Source: Acidobacteriota bacterium | Lineage (GTDB): Bacteria; Acidobacteriota; Thermoanaerobaculia; UBA5066 | Length of the DNA stretch: 64,000 nucleotides | NCBI GenBank assembly: GCA_029781975.1 | Contig: JAKOVQ010000019.1 | Span: 1 to 64,000 of the forward strand | Reading direction: 5' to 3' | Shown here: positions 31,868-39,947 of the stretch, piece after piece | Layout of the letters: each line of letters starts with the position of its first letter | Position numbering within the stretch: the stretch's first letter is position 1 | Translations under genes and position numbers: made by a program | The notes under the pieces: generated by a model | What the model was told of the DNA's origin: nothing | Databases searched by the model: none | Seen by the model: only the letters and a program-made list of their open reading frames with translations

Positions 31868-32709
31868 CGCGGCTCCTCGTCCAGCGCGCGGGCGACGTTC
31901 CCTCCGCGGGAGGCGAGCCACGCGCGTCCCCGAACCACGTCGAGGCCCCACCGCGCGCTGACGAGCGCGGCCGGGAGGTCCCACCCGGCCTCCTCGAGGA
32001 TCCGTTCGGCGGCCTCCGGCGCGAGCGACGCGAGGTCGCTCACGATCCGGACCGCCCGGAGCCTCAGCTTCCTGTTCGTCGGCCGCATCGCGACCATCTC
32101 GTCCCGCCAGACGAGGCCGCGGCGCGCCATCACCGCCGTCGAGAGCATGTTGAGGAGGAGCTTCTGCGCCGTCCCGGCCTTCATCCGCGTGGAGCCGCGG
32201 AGGACCTCGGGTCCCGTCTCGGCGACGATCGCGAGGTCGGCCAGCTCCGCGAGGGGGGACGGCGCCGCGCAGACGAGCGCCACCGTGAGCGCGCCGACCC
32301 CCTTCGCGAACCGGAGCGCCCCCGCGACGTAGGGCGTGGAACCGCTCGCCGCGACGCCGACGACCGCGTCGCGGGGCGTGAGCCCGGCGGCCGCGAGGTC
32401 CTCGCCCCCGCGCGCCTCGTCGTCCTCCGCCCCCTCGACGGCCGTGAAGAAGGCGCCCGCGCCTCCGGCCATCAGCGTCGTCACGAGGCCCGGGTCGACC
32501 CCGAACGTCGGGGGAAGCTCGGCGGCGTCGAGGGCGGCGATCCGCCCGCTCGTCCCCGCGCCGACGTTCAGCCAGCGTCCCCCGGCGTCGAGCCGCGCGG
32601 CGATCGCCTCGGCCGCGCTGGCGACGGCGGGGAGCGCCCTCCCGGTCGCCTCCACGGCCTCGCGGTCGGCGGCGTGGATCCTCTCGAGGAGCTCTCCGAC
32701 GTCAGCCAT
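31858..32709 (-). CDS. murQ: N-acetylmuramic acid 6-phosphate etherase
   Basis: A 283-residue cytoplasmic SIS-domain lyase that splits the D-lactyl ether of MurNAc-6-phosphate to give GlcNAc-6-phosphate. Family signatures are 'NVGAGTSGRIAALDAAELPP', the catalytic Glu in 'FFTAVEGAEDDEARGGEDL', 'VVGVAASGSTPYVAGALRFA' and 'GPEVLRGSTRMKAGTAQKLL'. The start overlaps the end of the kinase gene, and the product feeds directly into NagA encoded downstream. The order kinase, etherase, deacetylase follows the pathway. Confidence 0.93.
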   Translation of the reverse strand: MADVGELLERIHAADREAVEATGRALPAVASAAEAIAARLDAGGRWLNVGAGTSGRIAALDAAELPPTFGVDPGLVTTLMAGGAGAFFTAVEGAEDDEARGGEDLAAAGLTPRDAVVGVAASGSTPYVAGALRFAKGVGALTVALVCAAPSPLAELADLAIVAETGPEVLRGSTRMKAGTAQKLLLNMLSTAVMARRGLVWRDEMVAMRPTNRKLRLRAVRIVSDLASLAPEAAERILEEAGWDLPAALVSARWGLDVVRGRAWLASRGGNVARALDEEPRWG

Positions 32710-33646
32710 CCAGGTCGCCCCAGCGCGCCACGGCGAGCCGGACGGCGCCGAGCTCGGGGGGGAACGGGGGAGGGCCGAGGTGGACCTTCGGCGCCACGCC
32801 CAGGATCCGTTCGCGCAGGGTCCCGAGGATCAGCTCCCCGGCCGAGAAGACGCCGCCGACCGTCGCCACCGGGATGGCCTCGTCGGCCAGCCCCAGCTTG
32901 CGGAGGAGGGTGATGGTCGTCCTCGCGAGCTCCTCGGCGGCCCAGTCGAGGATCCCCCGGGCGACCGGGTCCCCGGCGTGCGCCGCGTCGATCACGAGCG
33001 GGACGTAGGCGGCGATGTCGGCCGGGGAGGCGCCGGGCTGGACGAGCCTCTGGAGCGTCCCCGCCGCCGAGCGGGTCCCCTCGGAGGCGTGGAGCGCCTC
33101 GCGCATGGCCGTCCGGGGGCCGCGGCCGTCGACGTCGCGCGCGATGGCGGCGAGGCAGCGGCGGCCGATCTCGGCCCCGGAGCCCTCGTCGCCGATCACG
33201 GCGCCCCACCCTCCGACACGCTCCTCGAGGCCGTGACGGTTCCGGCCGAAGGCGACCGCGCCGGTCCCGGCGATGAGGACCGCGCCGGCGCCGTGGACGG
33301 GGTCGCCGACGGAGCCGGCGAGCGCGATCCGGGCGTCGGTGGTGACGAGAACGGGCCTGCCGGAGAAGGTCGACTCGAGGGCCGCCGTCAGCCGCCCCTC
33401 CTGGGCGGCCGCCTCGACCCCGGCGATCCCGCACGCGATCGCCGAGACGTCCCTCGGCCGGACCGCGGCGGCGGCGAGCGCGTCCTCGATCGCCTCGGCG
33501 ATCGCCTGGACGACGCGGGGGACCGGGGTCTGGGAGGCGTTGGCGGCGCCCGAGGCCCCCCGGCCGAGGACGACGAGGTCGCTGCCGGAGACGACCGCGC
33601 GGGTCCGGGTCCCGCCGACGTCGACGCCGACGAAGAGGCTCGGCAT
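32702..33646 (-). CDS. BadF/BcrA-family amino-sugar kinase (MurK/NagK-like)
   Basis: A 314-residue ASKHA-fold kinase. The first phosphate loop is 'SLFVGVDVGGTRTRAVVSG', the second 'GAVLIAGTGAVAFGRN', and 'GGWGAVIGDEGSGAEIGRRC' and 'VATVGGVFSAGELI' are typical of BadF/BadG/BcrA N-acetylglucosamine/N-acetylmuramic acid kinases. Coupled translation with murQ suggests that MurNAc (perhaps also GlcNAc) is the substrate, supplying the 6-phosphate needed by MurQ. This implies import of unphosphorylated sugar without a phosphotransferase system. The ATG at 33646 is preferred because a TACGAT box ends 6 bases before it; upstream in-frame codons add only low-complexity sequence. Confidence 0.88.
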   Translation of the reverse strand: MPSLFVGVDVGGTRTRAVVSGSDLVVLGRGASGAANASQTPVPRVVQAIAEAIEDALAAAAVRPRDVSAIACGIAGVEAAAQEGRLTAALESTFSGRPVLVTTDARIALAGSVGDPVHGAGAVLIAGTGAVAFGRNRHGLEERVGGWGAVIGDEGSGAEIGRRCLAAIARDVDGRGPRTAMREALHASEGTRSAAGTLQRLVQPGASPADIAAYVPLVIDAAHAGDPVARGILDWAAEELARTTITLLRKLGLADEAIPVATVGGVFSAGELILGTLRERILGVAPKVHLGPPPFPPELGAVRLAVARWGDLDG

Positions 33647-33652
33647 GGGGGG

Positions 33653-33658
33653 ATCGTA
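33653..33658 (-). promoter_or_regulatory. -10 box for kinase-murQ-nagA-esterase operon
   Basis: On the minus strand TACGAT ends 6 bases before the ATG at 33646; the intervening bases are CCCCCC, with no ribosome-binding site. Confidence 0.5.
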
Positions 33659-33726
33659 ACGCCGCGCCCGTCCCCGCGCGGCGCCCCGGCGCCTTCCCGC
33701 GCCGGTGCGCACGGAGGGCGGGAACG

Positions 33727-33757
33727 AAAAAGGGCCCGCGGATCTCTCCGCGGGCCC
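33727..33757 (-). terminator. Rho-independent terminator of the receptor gene
   Basis: GGGCCCGCGGA pairs with TCCGCGGGCCC (11 bp) across a 4-base loop and, on the minus strand, is followed by TTTTT. It lies 23 bases past the stop of the TonB-dependent receptor and separates it from the kinase operon. Confidence 0.9.
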
Positions 33758-33779
33758 CCGTCGTTCGGCGCGACGCCGG

Positions 33780-36704
33780 CTAGAACTCGACCCTGAGCGC
33801 GAACTGGAAGCGACGCGGGTCGAAGAACGTCTGGTACGTCCCGGGATTCGCCGAGTGGACGTTGTACTGGACGTTGTACCCCGTCTGGCTGTTGAAGACG
33901 TTGAAGCAGTCGATCCGGGCCTCCACCCTGAAGGTGTCGCCCAGCGGGATGGTCTGCGTGTAGTTCAGGTCGAGCTGGTAGTGGTCGGGGGTCACGTGCG
34001 ACCCCGCCGGCTCGGCGTAGCGGTTGGTGTCGATGGTGCTCGTCGTCTGCGAGATGTAGGGCTCGTAGCTGTGGTACTCCCACGGCTGCCCCGACTGGTA
34101 GATCGCGTAGGCGCCGACGGAGCCCTTCCAGTTGAAGCTGTACGAGCCGTACACCTTGAACTGGTGCCGGCGGTCGCCGCGGAGGTTGCCGTACTTGTAG
34201 TTCCAGAGCTGGCGGCCGGCGCCGTCGCCGATGTTCGACGAGCCGATGAAGATGTTGCTGTCGTTCGCGGTGGCGCCGCTGGCGCTGTTGTCCTGGTCGA
34301 AGTTGCCGTAGTAGTGGCTCCAGACGTACGAGCCTCGGAGGTAGGCGTTGCGGCCGTGCCATTCGGCCTCGAGGCCGGCCTCGTAGTACTTGGTGAAGGC
34401 GCCGTCGAGCGCGGCGATGACGTACGTCGATCCGCCGATCTCCTTGCGGATCGCGGCCAGGTTCGGGATGTAGAGCGCCCGCGGGATGTCCGGCGGGGGG
34501 TCGAAGAGGATCCGCGCGTCGTTGTTGGTGTCTTCCCAGAAGCCCTTGGAGAAGCGGTAGCGGGCGTGAACGCGGCCGCTCCAGCCCTTGCCGAGGTCCT
34601 TGGTCGTGCCGATCAGGTACTCGTCGGTGTGGCGGGGCTTGATGCCGTCCACGAACATCTTGCCCGACGACGAGGCCTCGGGGGTGGAGCCGATGAACGT
34701 GCCGTTGGCGTCGAAGTAGGCGTTGATCGTCACCGCGGAGTTGCGGGCCCACGACGCGGCGCGCGGGAGCGAGCCCGCCTGCGGGACGTAGCGGGCGAAG
34801 TTCGCGTAGACGGTGTTCGACCCCTGGTATGCCCAGACGATGCCCAGCCTGGGCTGGAGCGCGTCCTGGAACTTGATCTCGTGCATCAGGTACTTGTTGC
34901 CGGGAGCGACCTCGAACCCCGAGACCGTGCCGTCCTTCTCCCTCAGCCCCTGGCCGTAGAGCAGGTCGTCGCTCGCGATCAGGCCGACGTTGACGGTGAG
35001 GTTGGACCACCGGATCGAGTCGTTCAGCTCGATGTTGTGCGACACGTACTGGGAGTTGATGGTGGGGACGCCGAGGATCCCCTGCTGTTGCACCTGCGCC
35101 TGGTAGTACACCGGCTGCCCGGAGCACGCGGCGGTCGTCGGGCACTTGATGCGGCCGCCGGGCACGGTGACGACGCCCCACCCGTTCGAGGTCCGGTACA
35201 GGTCCTCCTGGTCCTTGGAGAACTGGTAGCCGACGTGCAGGTTGTGGATCACGGTCTTGCCCAGGGTGAGGTCGTAGGCGACCTGGAAGCTCTGGCGGTA
35301 GAAGTCGTCGTTGTCGAAGATGGACCCGCCGCCGATGACGCCGCCGCCCTTGCTCACGCCGTTCTGGACGTACCCGTAGCGCGAGATGATGGGGGCGATG
35401 AAGGCGTTGTAGGCGTCCTGGCCCGCGACCGGGACGGGGAGGGTGACGTACCCCATCCTGTCGAGCGCGTTCGGGTCGATGTTGACGCTGCCGTCGAGCG
35501 CCGGCACGAGGCCGAGCACGTTGTCCGGCCTCCCCTGGTTCGGGTTCCTGAAGTCGGTGACCTTGAGCGTCGCGTAGCTCTGGTTGTTGATGACCCAGGA
35601 GCCCTCCAGGATCGCGATCTTCTGCTTGGCACCGTAGCCGTTGCTCGTCGAGGCGGCGGAGGACTCGCCCGAGACGCTCGCGTGCTCCTGGTCGTGCTTC
35701 GAGGTCCGGTACGAGCCGTTCAGGAGGATCGACTCGGTCGGCGAGTACGTGAGCTTGCCGAAGAACTCGTTCCGCGTGTCGTCGTAGTCCGGGACGTCGC
35801 CGTAGAGGTTGGACCGGTTCTGGCGCGTGCTCGTCGGGCGGTAGTAGGACGCGTAGAAGAAGAGGCGGTCCTTCACGATCGGCCCGCCGAAGTTGGCGAC
35901 CGCCCAGTTCTTGTCCTCCTCGAAGACCGAGGCGCTGGTGGTCGTGCGGGTGGCGACCGTGCCGGAGGGCTGGATCTGGAAGGAGAGGGCGCCGTGGAAG
36001 GCGTTCGACCCGGATCGGCTGACGGTGTTGATCGTGATCCCGCCGGCGCGGTTGAAGTCCGTGGCGTCGGCGCCCCCCTTCACGACCGCGACCTGCTCGA
36101 TGTCGTACGACGCCGGCTCGGCCGAGAGCGTGCCGAAGAGCGGCAGGGTCACGTTCACGCCGTCGAAGCTGTAGACGTTGTCCTGACCGCTTCCGCCGGC
36201 GCTCGGTCCGCGGACGGAATCCTCCGTGTACTGGACGCCGGGCACGAGCTTGACGAGGTCGCGGTACTCCTGGCCGACCGGCAGGGCCTTGATGACGCTG
36301 TCGTTCACCGAGGCCTTGAGCGCGGGCGACTCGGTGTCGAGCAGCGTCGCCTGCGCGACGACCGTGACCCCTTCCGTCACGGACGAGAGCGCGAGGGTCG
36401 CGTTGAGGATCGTGTCCTGCTGCAGGACGACGGCGGCCGTGCGCTTCACGGTTCCCATCCCCTGGAGGGCGAACGTCACCTGGTACGTGCCGGGCGGCAG
36501 CAACGGCAGCCGGTAGTCGCCGGCGGCGCCCGAGACGGAGTGCCGCGGCTGCGGCAGGACGCTCGACGTCGCCGTGACCGAGACCCCGGGCAGCGTCGAC
36601 CCGTCGGCCATCGTGACCTTGCCGACGATGGTTCCGGTCTGCTGAGCGAGCGCCGGCGTCGCGAACAGCAGCAGCAAGGACAGCCCCCCGAGAATCCGTT
36701 TCAT
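33780..36704 (-). CDS. Oar-like TonB-dependent outer-membrane receptor
   Basis: A 974-residue outer-membrane protein. The signal peptide is 'MKRILGGLSLLLLFATPALA'. A carboxypeptidase-regulatory-like domain follows (about 24-110: 'TGTIVGKVTMADGSTLPGVS', 'GDYRLPLLPPGTYQVTFALQ'), then a plug (about 120-240: 'DNVYSFDGVNVTLPLFGTLS', 'IEQVAVVKGGADATDFNRAG'). A large beta-barrel ends in 'FQFALRVEF' with the C-terminal Phe needed for insertion. Such receptors are abundant in Acidobacteriota and import or bind glycans and other polymers. It is transcribed towards the amino-sugar operon and could supply murein fragments or other glycans, but no substrate can be read from the sequence. GGGAGGAG lies upstream of the ATG, with a 7-bp inverted repeat (36730-36744) in the leader. 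Confidence 0.85.
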   Translation of the reverse strand: MKRILGGLSLLLLFATPALAQQTGTIVGKVTMADGSTLPGVSVTATSSVLPQPRHSVSGAAGDYRLPLLPPGTYQVTFALQGMGTVKRTAAVVLQQDTILNATLALSSVTEGVTVVAQATLLDTESPALKASVNDSVIKALPVGQEYRDLVKLVPGVQYTEDSVRGPSAGGSGQDNVYSFDGVNVTLPLFGTLSAEPASYDIEQVAVVKGGADATDFNRAGGITINTVSRSGSNAFHGALSFQIQPSGTVATRTTTSASVFEEDKNWAVANFGGPIVKDRLFFYASYYRPTSTRQNRSNLYGDVPDYDDTRNEFFGKLTYSPTESILLNGSYRTSKHDQEHASVSGESSAASTSNGYGAKQKIAILEGSWVINNQSYATLKVTDFRNPNQGRPDNVLGLVPALDGSVNIDPNALDRMGYVTLPVPVAGQDAYNAFIAPIISRYGYVQNGVSKGGGVIGGGSIFDNDDFYRQSFQVAYDLTLGKTVIHNLHVGYQFSKDQEDLYRTSNGWGVVTVPGGRIKCPTTAACSGQPVYYQAQVQQQGILGVPTINSQYVSHNIELNDSIRWSNLTVNVGLIASDDLLYGQGLREKDGTVSGFEVAPGNKYLMHEIKFQDALQPRLGIVWAYQGSNTVYANFARYVPQAGSLPRAASWARNSAVTINAYFDANGTFIGSTPEASSSGKMFVDGIKPRHTDEYLIGTTKDLGKGWSGRVHARYRFSKGFWEDTNNDARILFDPPPDIPRALYIPNLAAIRKEIGGSTYVIAALDGAFTKYYEAGLEAEWHGRNAYLRGSYVWSHYYGNFDQDNSASGATANDSNIFIGSSNIGDGAGRQLWNYKYGNLRGDRRHQFKVYGSYSFNWKGSVGAYAIYQSGQPWEYHSYEPYISQTTSTIDTNRYAEPAGSHVTPDHYQLDLNYTQTIPLGDTFRVEARIDCFNVFNSQTGYNVQYNVHSANPGTYQTFFDPRRFQFALRVEF

Positions 36705-36925
36705 TCGCCTCTCCTCCCTTTAGGGTGGTCGCGCCGACGGCGCGGATTGAGTCGGCCCGGGAACGTGGACAGGGTACTCAGAGCTAGTCTAGCCGACAGC
36801 CGCGGAAATGGTGAGCACCAACTTCGATCGAAGGAGAGCGTCGAGGGGGCGGGGGCCGGGCGATCGGACCGCGAAGACCAGGACGAGCGGGCGAGAGGGA
36901 ACGCGGCGGGGGGCCCGGCGGGGCC

Positions 36926-38971
36926 TCAGGGGACCATGCCGGCGAAGAGGCGCTCTCCGGCGATGAGCCGGCGGGTCGCCGGGTCGGCGCGCTCCCAGGC
37001 CGCACGGATGCGCGCACGGCTGTCCGGCTCGCCGAGCAAAACGCTCACCTGCGCCCGTTTGAAGAGGGCCATCGCCGCCGCCGGGTCGTCGGCCGGAACG
37101 CGGTCGAGCGCGGCCCGGGCTTCATCGTACTGCCGGGCCGCGAGATAGAGAACGCCGAGCTCGAGGTTCCGCCGGAACGCCGGGCCCTGCAAGCCGCGCG
37201 CCCGTTCGAGAGCCGTGATGGCCGGACCGGTTTCGCCGAGCTCCATCCGCAGGAGACCGACCTCGACGAGGCGTGCTCCCGGGTCGCGGGTGAGAGGGAC
37301 GGCGCGCTCGAGGAGCGCCGCGGCCTCCGCCAGCCGGCCCTGGCGGGCCCTGATCTTCGCCAGGCCCTCGAGCGCCGCCAGGCGATCGGGCTGGGCGCCC
37401 AGCACCTTCTCGAAGAGCGGGGCGGCGAGCTCGTCCTGGCCGTTCTTCAGGTAGTGCATGCCGAGGTAGTGGCTCACCTCGATCGAACGGGGATCGATCC
37501 GCTTCGCGAGGTCGAACGCGGCGAGCGCGGCCCGCTCCTGGCCGAGCATCGACCGGCAGACCGCCAGCCGCACGGCCGTCATCAGGTTTCCCGGATCGCG
37601 GGCGAGGATCCCCTCGAAGGCTCTCGCCGCGACCGCCCAGCGTTCCTCGGTGAAGGCGAGGGCACCGGCGTCGAGATCGCCGAAGAGTCCCGTCATGTCC
37701 GCGGCGCGCGGCGCGTCGGCGGGCACGCTCGCGGGCGCCCCCTCCGAGACGAGGTAGCCGAGGCTCGCCAGGCGCCGCCGATCCTCGTCGCCGACGGGGG
37801 CCGCAGTGGGGGCGGCCCCACCCTGACCCGGCAGCGGGTACCCGGCGACCGCCCGGACGAGCCCCCGAGGCGGCGGGCCGGGCTTCGCCAGGTCGTGTTC
37901 CTCCCGTGGATCGTCGACCACGTCGTAGAGCTCGAGGCGGCCCGAGCGGATCAGCTTCTGCCGTCCGGCGACCGCCATCACCTGCGGCTGCCAGCGGTAG
38001 TTGAGGAACGGCTGCATCGCCTCGGCGAGCGCCGGTTGGTCGACCGGGGCGAGAAGCCCTCCCGGGGTCCCCTCGCCGGCCCAGCCGAGGAGCGTCGCGT
38101 GGATCTGGCGAAGGCTCACCGGATCGGAGCGCGTGCCCGGCGGGATGCCGTCGCCGACGACGACGAGAGGGACCCGCATGACGCCCTGGTAGAGGAGGTT
38201 CCCGTGCAGCATCTCGCCGTGATCGCCGCGCCCCTCGCCGTGGTCGGCCGCCACGATGATCCGGACCTCGCGTCCGCCCCGCGCGCCCTCGAACGCGGCG
38301 ATCAGCCGGCCGAGCTCGTGGTCCATGGCCGCGATCTCGCCCCGGTAGGGGTCCGACGGGAACCGGCTGCGGTAGGGCTCCGGCGGCGCGTACGGCTCGT
38401 GCGGGTCGTAGTAGTGAACCCAGAGGAACCGCGGCCGCGAATCGGCCGCCGCCAGCCAGGCGAGCGCGCGGTCGGTCGTCTCGCGCGAGCTCCGCTCGAC
38501 CTTTCCGGGTCCGAACGCGTCGTCGTAGACCTCAAATCCGCGAGCGAGCCCGCACGGACGCTCGAGCGGGAACCCCGAGACGAAGGCGGCCGTCCGATAG
38601 CCGAGCTGCGCCAGGCGTTCGGCGACGACCGGGACGCGGTCGGAGAGCCTGCGGCCGTTCTCGTGGACGCCGTGCTCGGACGGATAGAGCCCCGTGAGCA
38701 TCGACGTGTGCGACGGGAGCGTCGTCGGCGCGGTGGCGTAGGCCTGGGAAAAGCGGATCCCGCGCGCGGCGAGCGCGGCGAAGCTGGGCGTCGCGGAGGC
38801 CTCGGCCTCGGGCGCGAGCGCGTCGGCGCGCGTCGTGTCGAGCGTGACCAGGAGCAGCTCCGGGCGAGGCGGCGGGGACTCGGCCCTCTCGGCCTTGCGA
38901 GCGCACCCGGCGGCGAAGGCCAGCGCCGCCGCCGCGACGGCGCCCCGCAAGCGAGGGCTGCGAATGCCCAT
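36926..38971 (-). CDS. Sulfatase/alkaline-phosphatase-fold lipoprotein with TPR tail
   Basis: A 681-residue lipoprotein ('AAALAFAAGCARKAE'). Residues 35-400 have the alkaline phosphatase superfamily fold: metal site 'LLLVTLDTTRADAL', nucleophile loop 'APTTLPSHTSMLTGLYPSEH' and 'IIVAADHGEGRGDHGEMLHG'. In true sulfatases the loop reads C/S-x-P-S-R; here Thr takes the nucleophile position and His replaces Arg, so formylglycine-dependent sulfatase activity is doubtful and a phosphatase or phosphoethanolamine-transferase-like role is possible. Residues 430-660 are tetratricopeptide repeats ('SHYLGMHYLKNGQDELAAPL'), probably for docking. It is divergent from the GDPD gene. Confidence 0.8.
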   Translation of the reverse strand: MGIRSPRLRGAVAAAALAFAAGCARKAERAESPPPRPELLLVTLDTTRADALAPEAEASATPSFAALAARGIRFSQAYATAPTTLPSHTSMLTGLYPSEHGVHENGRRLSDRVPVVAERLAQLGYRTAAFVSGFPLERPCGLARGFEVYDDAFGPGKVERSSRETTDRALAWLAAADSRPRFLWVHYYDPHEPYAPPEPYRSRFPSDPYRGEIAAMDHELGRLIAAFEGARGGREVRIIVAADHGEGRGDHGEMLHGNLLYQGVMRVPLVVVGDGIPPGTRSDPVSLRQIHATLLGWAGEGTPGGLLAPVDQPALAEAMQPFLNYRWQPQVMAVAGRQKLIRSGRLELYDVVDDPREEHDLAKPGPPPRGLVRAVAGYPLPGQGGAAPTAAPVGDEDRRRLASLGYLVSEGAPASVPADAPRAADMTGLFGDLDAGALAFTEERWAVAARAFEGILARDPGNLMTAVRLAVCRSMLGQERAALAAFDLAKRIDPRSIEVSHYLGMHYLKNGQDELAAPLFEKVLGAQPDRLAALEGLAKIRARQGRLAEAAALLERAVPLTRDPGARLVEVGLLRMELGETGPAITALERARGLQGPAFRRNLELGVLYLAARQYDEARAALDRVPADDPAAAMALFKRAQVSVLLGEPDSRARIRAAWERADPATRRLIAGERLFAGMVP

Positions 38972-39102
38972 GGCGCGCGGGAGTGTAGCGTGCCGCGGCG
39001 CGGTGGAGGCCCCGTCCGGAGGCGCGAACCAGGGATCCTGAGAACCGCGAGCTGCGGGTCCTCGAGGCGTCGTTCCGGCGAGGCTGACAGAATCGTCGGT
39101 CG
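38972..39102. promoter_or_regulatory. Intergenic region with divergent -10 candidates
   Basis: TACACT on the minus strand (38987-38982) lies 10 bases before the ATG at 38971. CAGAAT on the plus strand (39088-39093) lies 9 bases before the ATG at 39103. The spacing is slightly longer than for the clear leaderless cases. Confidence 0.35.
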
Positions 39103-39876
39103 ATGAAGAGCTCCCCCGCGGGCCGTCCCGCGCCGCCCGCCGGCCTCTCCCTCTCCCTTCCGGGCCGGGGGATGCCGTACGTCATCGCGCACCGCGGGAA
39201 CCGGGTCGCGTGCCCGGAGAACACGCTCGCCTCCTTCCGACGGGCGCTCGCGGACGGCGCGGACATCCTCGAGACGGACCTCTGGCTCTCGGCGGACGGC
39301 GCCTTCGTCTGCATCCACGACGCGACCCTCGAGAGGACGACCGACGGCTCGGGACCCGTCGAGGCGCGCAAGCTTTCTGAGCTCAAAGCGTTACGGGCTT
39401 CGTCCGGGCGGGAGGGCTTCGAGGCGGAGCGGATCCCGACCCTCGCCGAGGTGGCGGCGCTCCTCCCCCCCGACCGGGGGCTCGCGGTCGAGCTCAAGAG
39501 CGACCGCTTCCTCGACCCGGCGACGGGGAGCCGCCTGCGGGACGAGCTGGCCGCGGCCGGCGTCCTCGACCGGACGGTCGCCCTCTCGTTCTCGGCGGAA
39601 CGGCTCCGCGCCCTCCGGGTCGCGGCGCCCGAGGTCCCGCTCGGCTGGATCACGCTCAAGGAGGCGCGGCCGCCCTCGGGCTTCGAGCTGCTCGGCCCGT
39701 TCTGGCCGCTCCTCCTCGTCAACCCGCTCTACGCCGTCCGGGCCCACCGGCGCGGCCAGAGGGTCGCCCCGCTCGACCCGACGCCCGACCGGCGGCTCTG
39801 GCTCTACCGACTCCTGGGGTGCGACGCGGTCCTCACCGACGACCCCGCCTCCACCCTCCGGCGGCTGGGGCGCTGA
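39103..39876 (+). CDS. Glycerophosphodiester phosphodiesterase
   Basis: A 257-residue GDPD that hydrolyses glycerophosphodiesters to glycerol-3-phosphate and an alcohol. Family motifs are 'VIAHRGNRVACPENTLASFR' (HR and EN), 'ADILETDLWLSADGAFVCIH' (E-x-D and the catalytic His), 'DATLERTTDGSG' and 'LAVELKSDRFLD'. The C-terminal part ends 'LLGCDAVLTDDPASTLRRLG', the standard final strand. No signal peptide is apparent, so the protein should be cytoplasmic (UgpQ-like). The E1 gene follows 71 bases later on the same strand. Confidence 0.88.
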   Translation: MKSSPAGRPAPPAGLSLSLPGRGMPYVIAHRGNRVACPENTLASFRRALADGADILETDLWLSADGAFVCIHDATLERTTDGSGPVEARKLSELKALRASSGREGFEAERIPTLAEVAALLPPDRGLAVELKSDRFLDPATGSRLRDELAAAGVLDRTVALSFSAERLRALRVAAPEVPLGWITLKEARPPSGFELLGPFWPLLLVNPLYAVRAHRRGQRVAPLDPTPDRRLWLYRLLGCDAVLTDDPASTLRRLGR

Positions 39877-39947
39877 GAGAAGGGCCCTCCCGCTCCTCGC
39901 CTCGCCGGTGGACCCCGGGCGCGTCCCAGTCCAGAATCCGCGGTTTC

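Noticed and set aside
36926-38971. Formylglycine-dependent sulfatase
   Set aside because: The cysteine or serine that is converted to formylglycine and the following Arg are missing.
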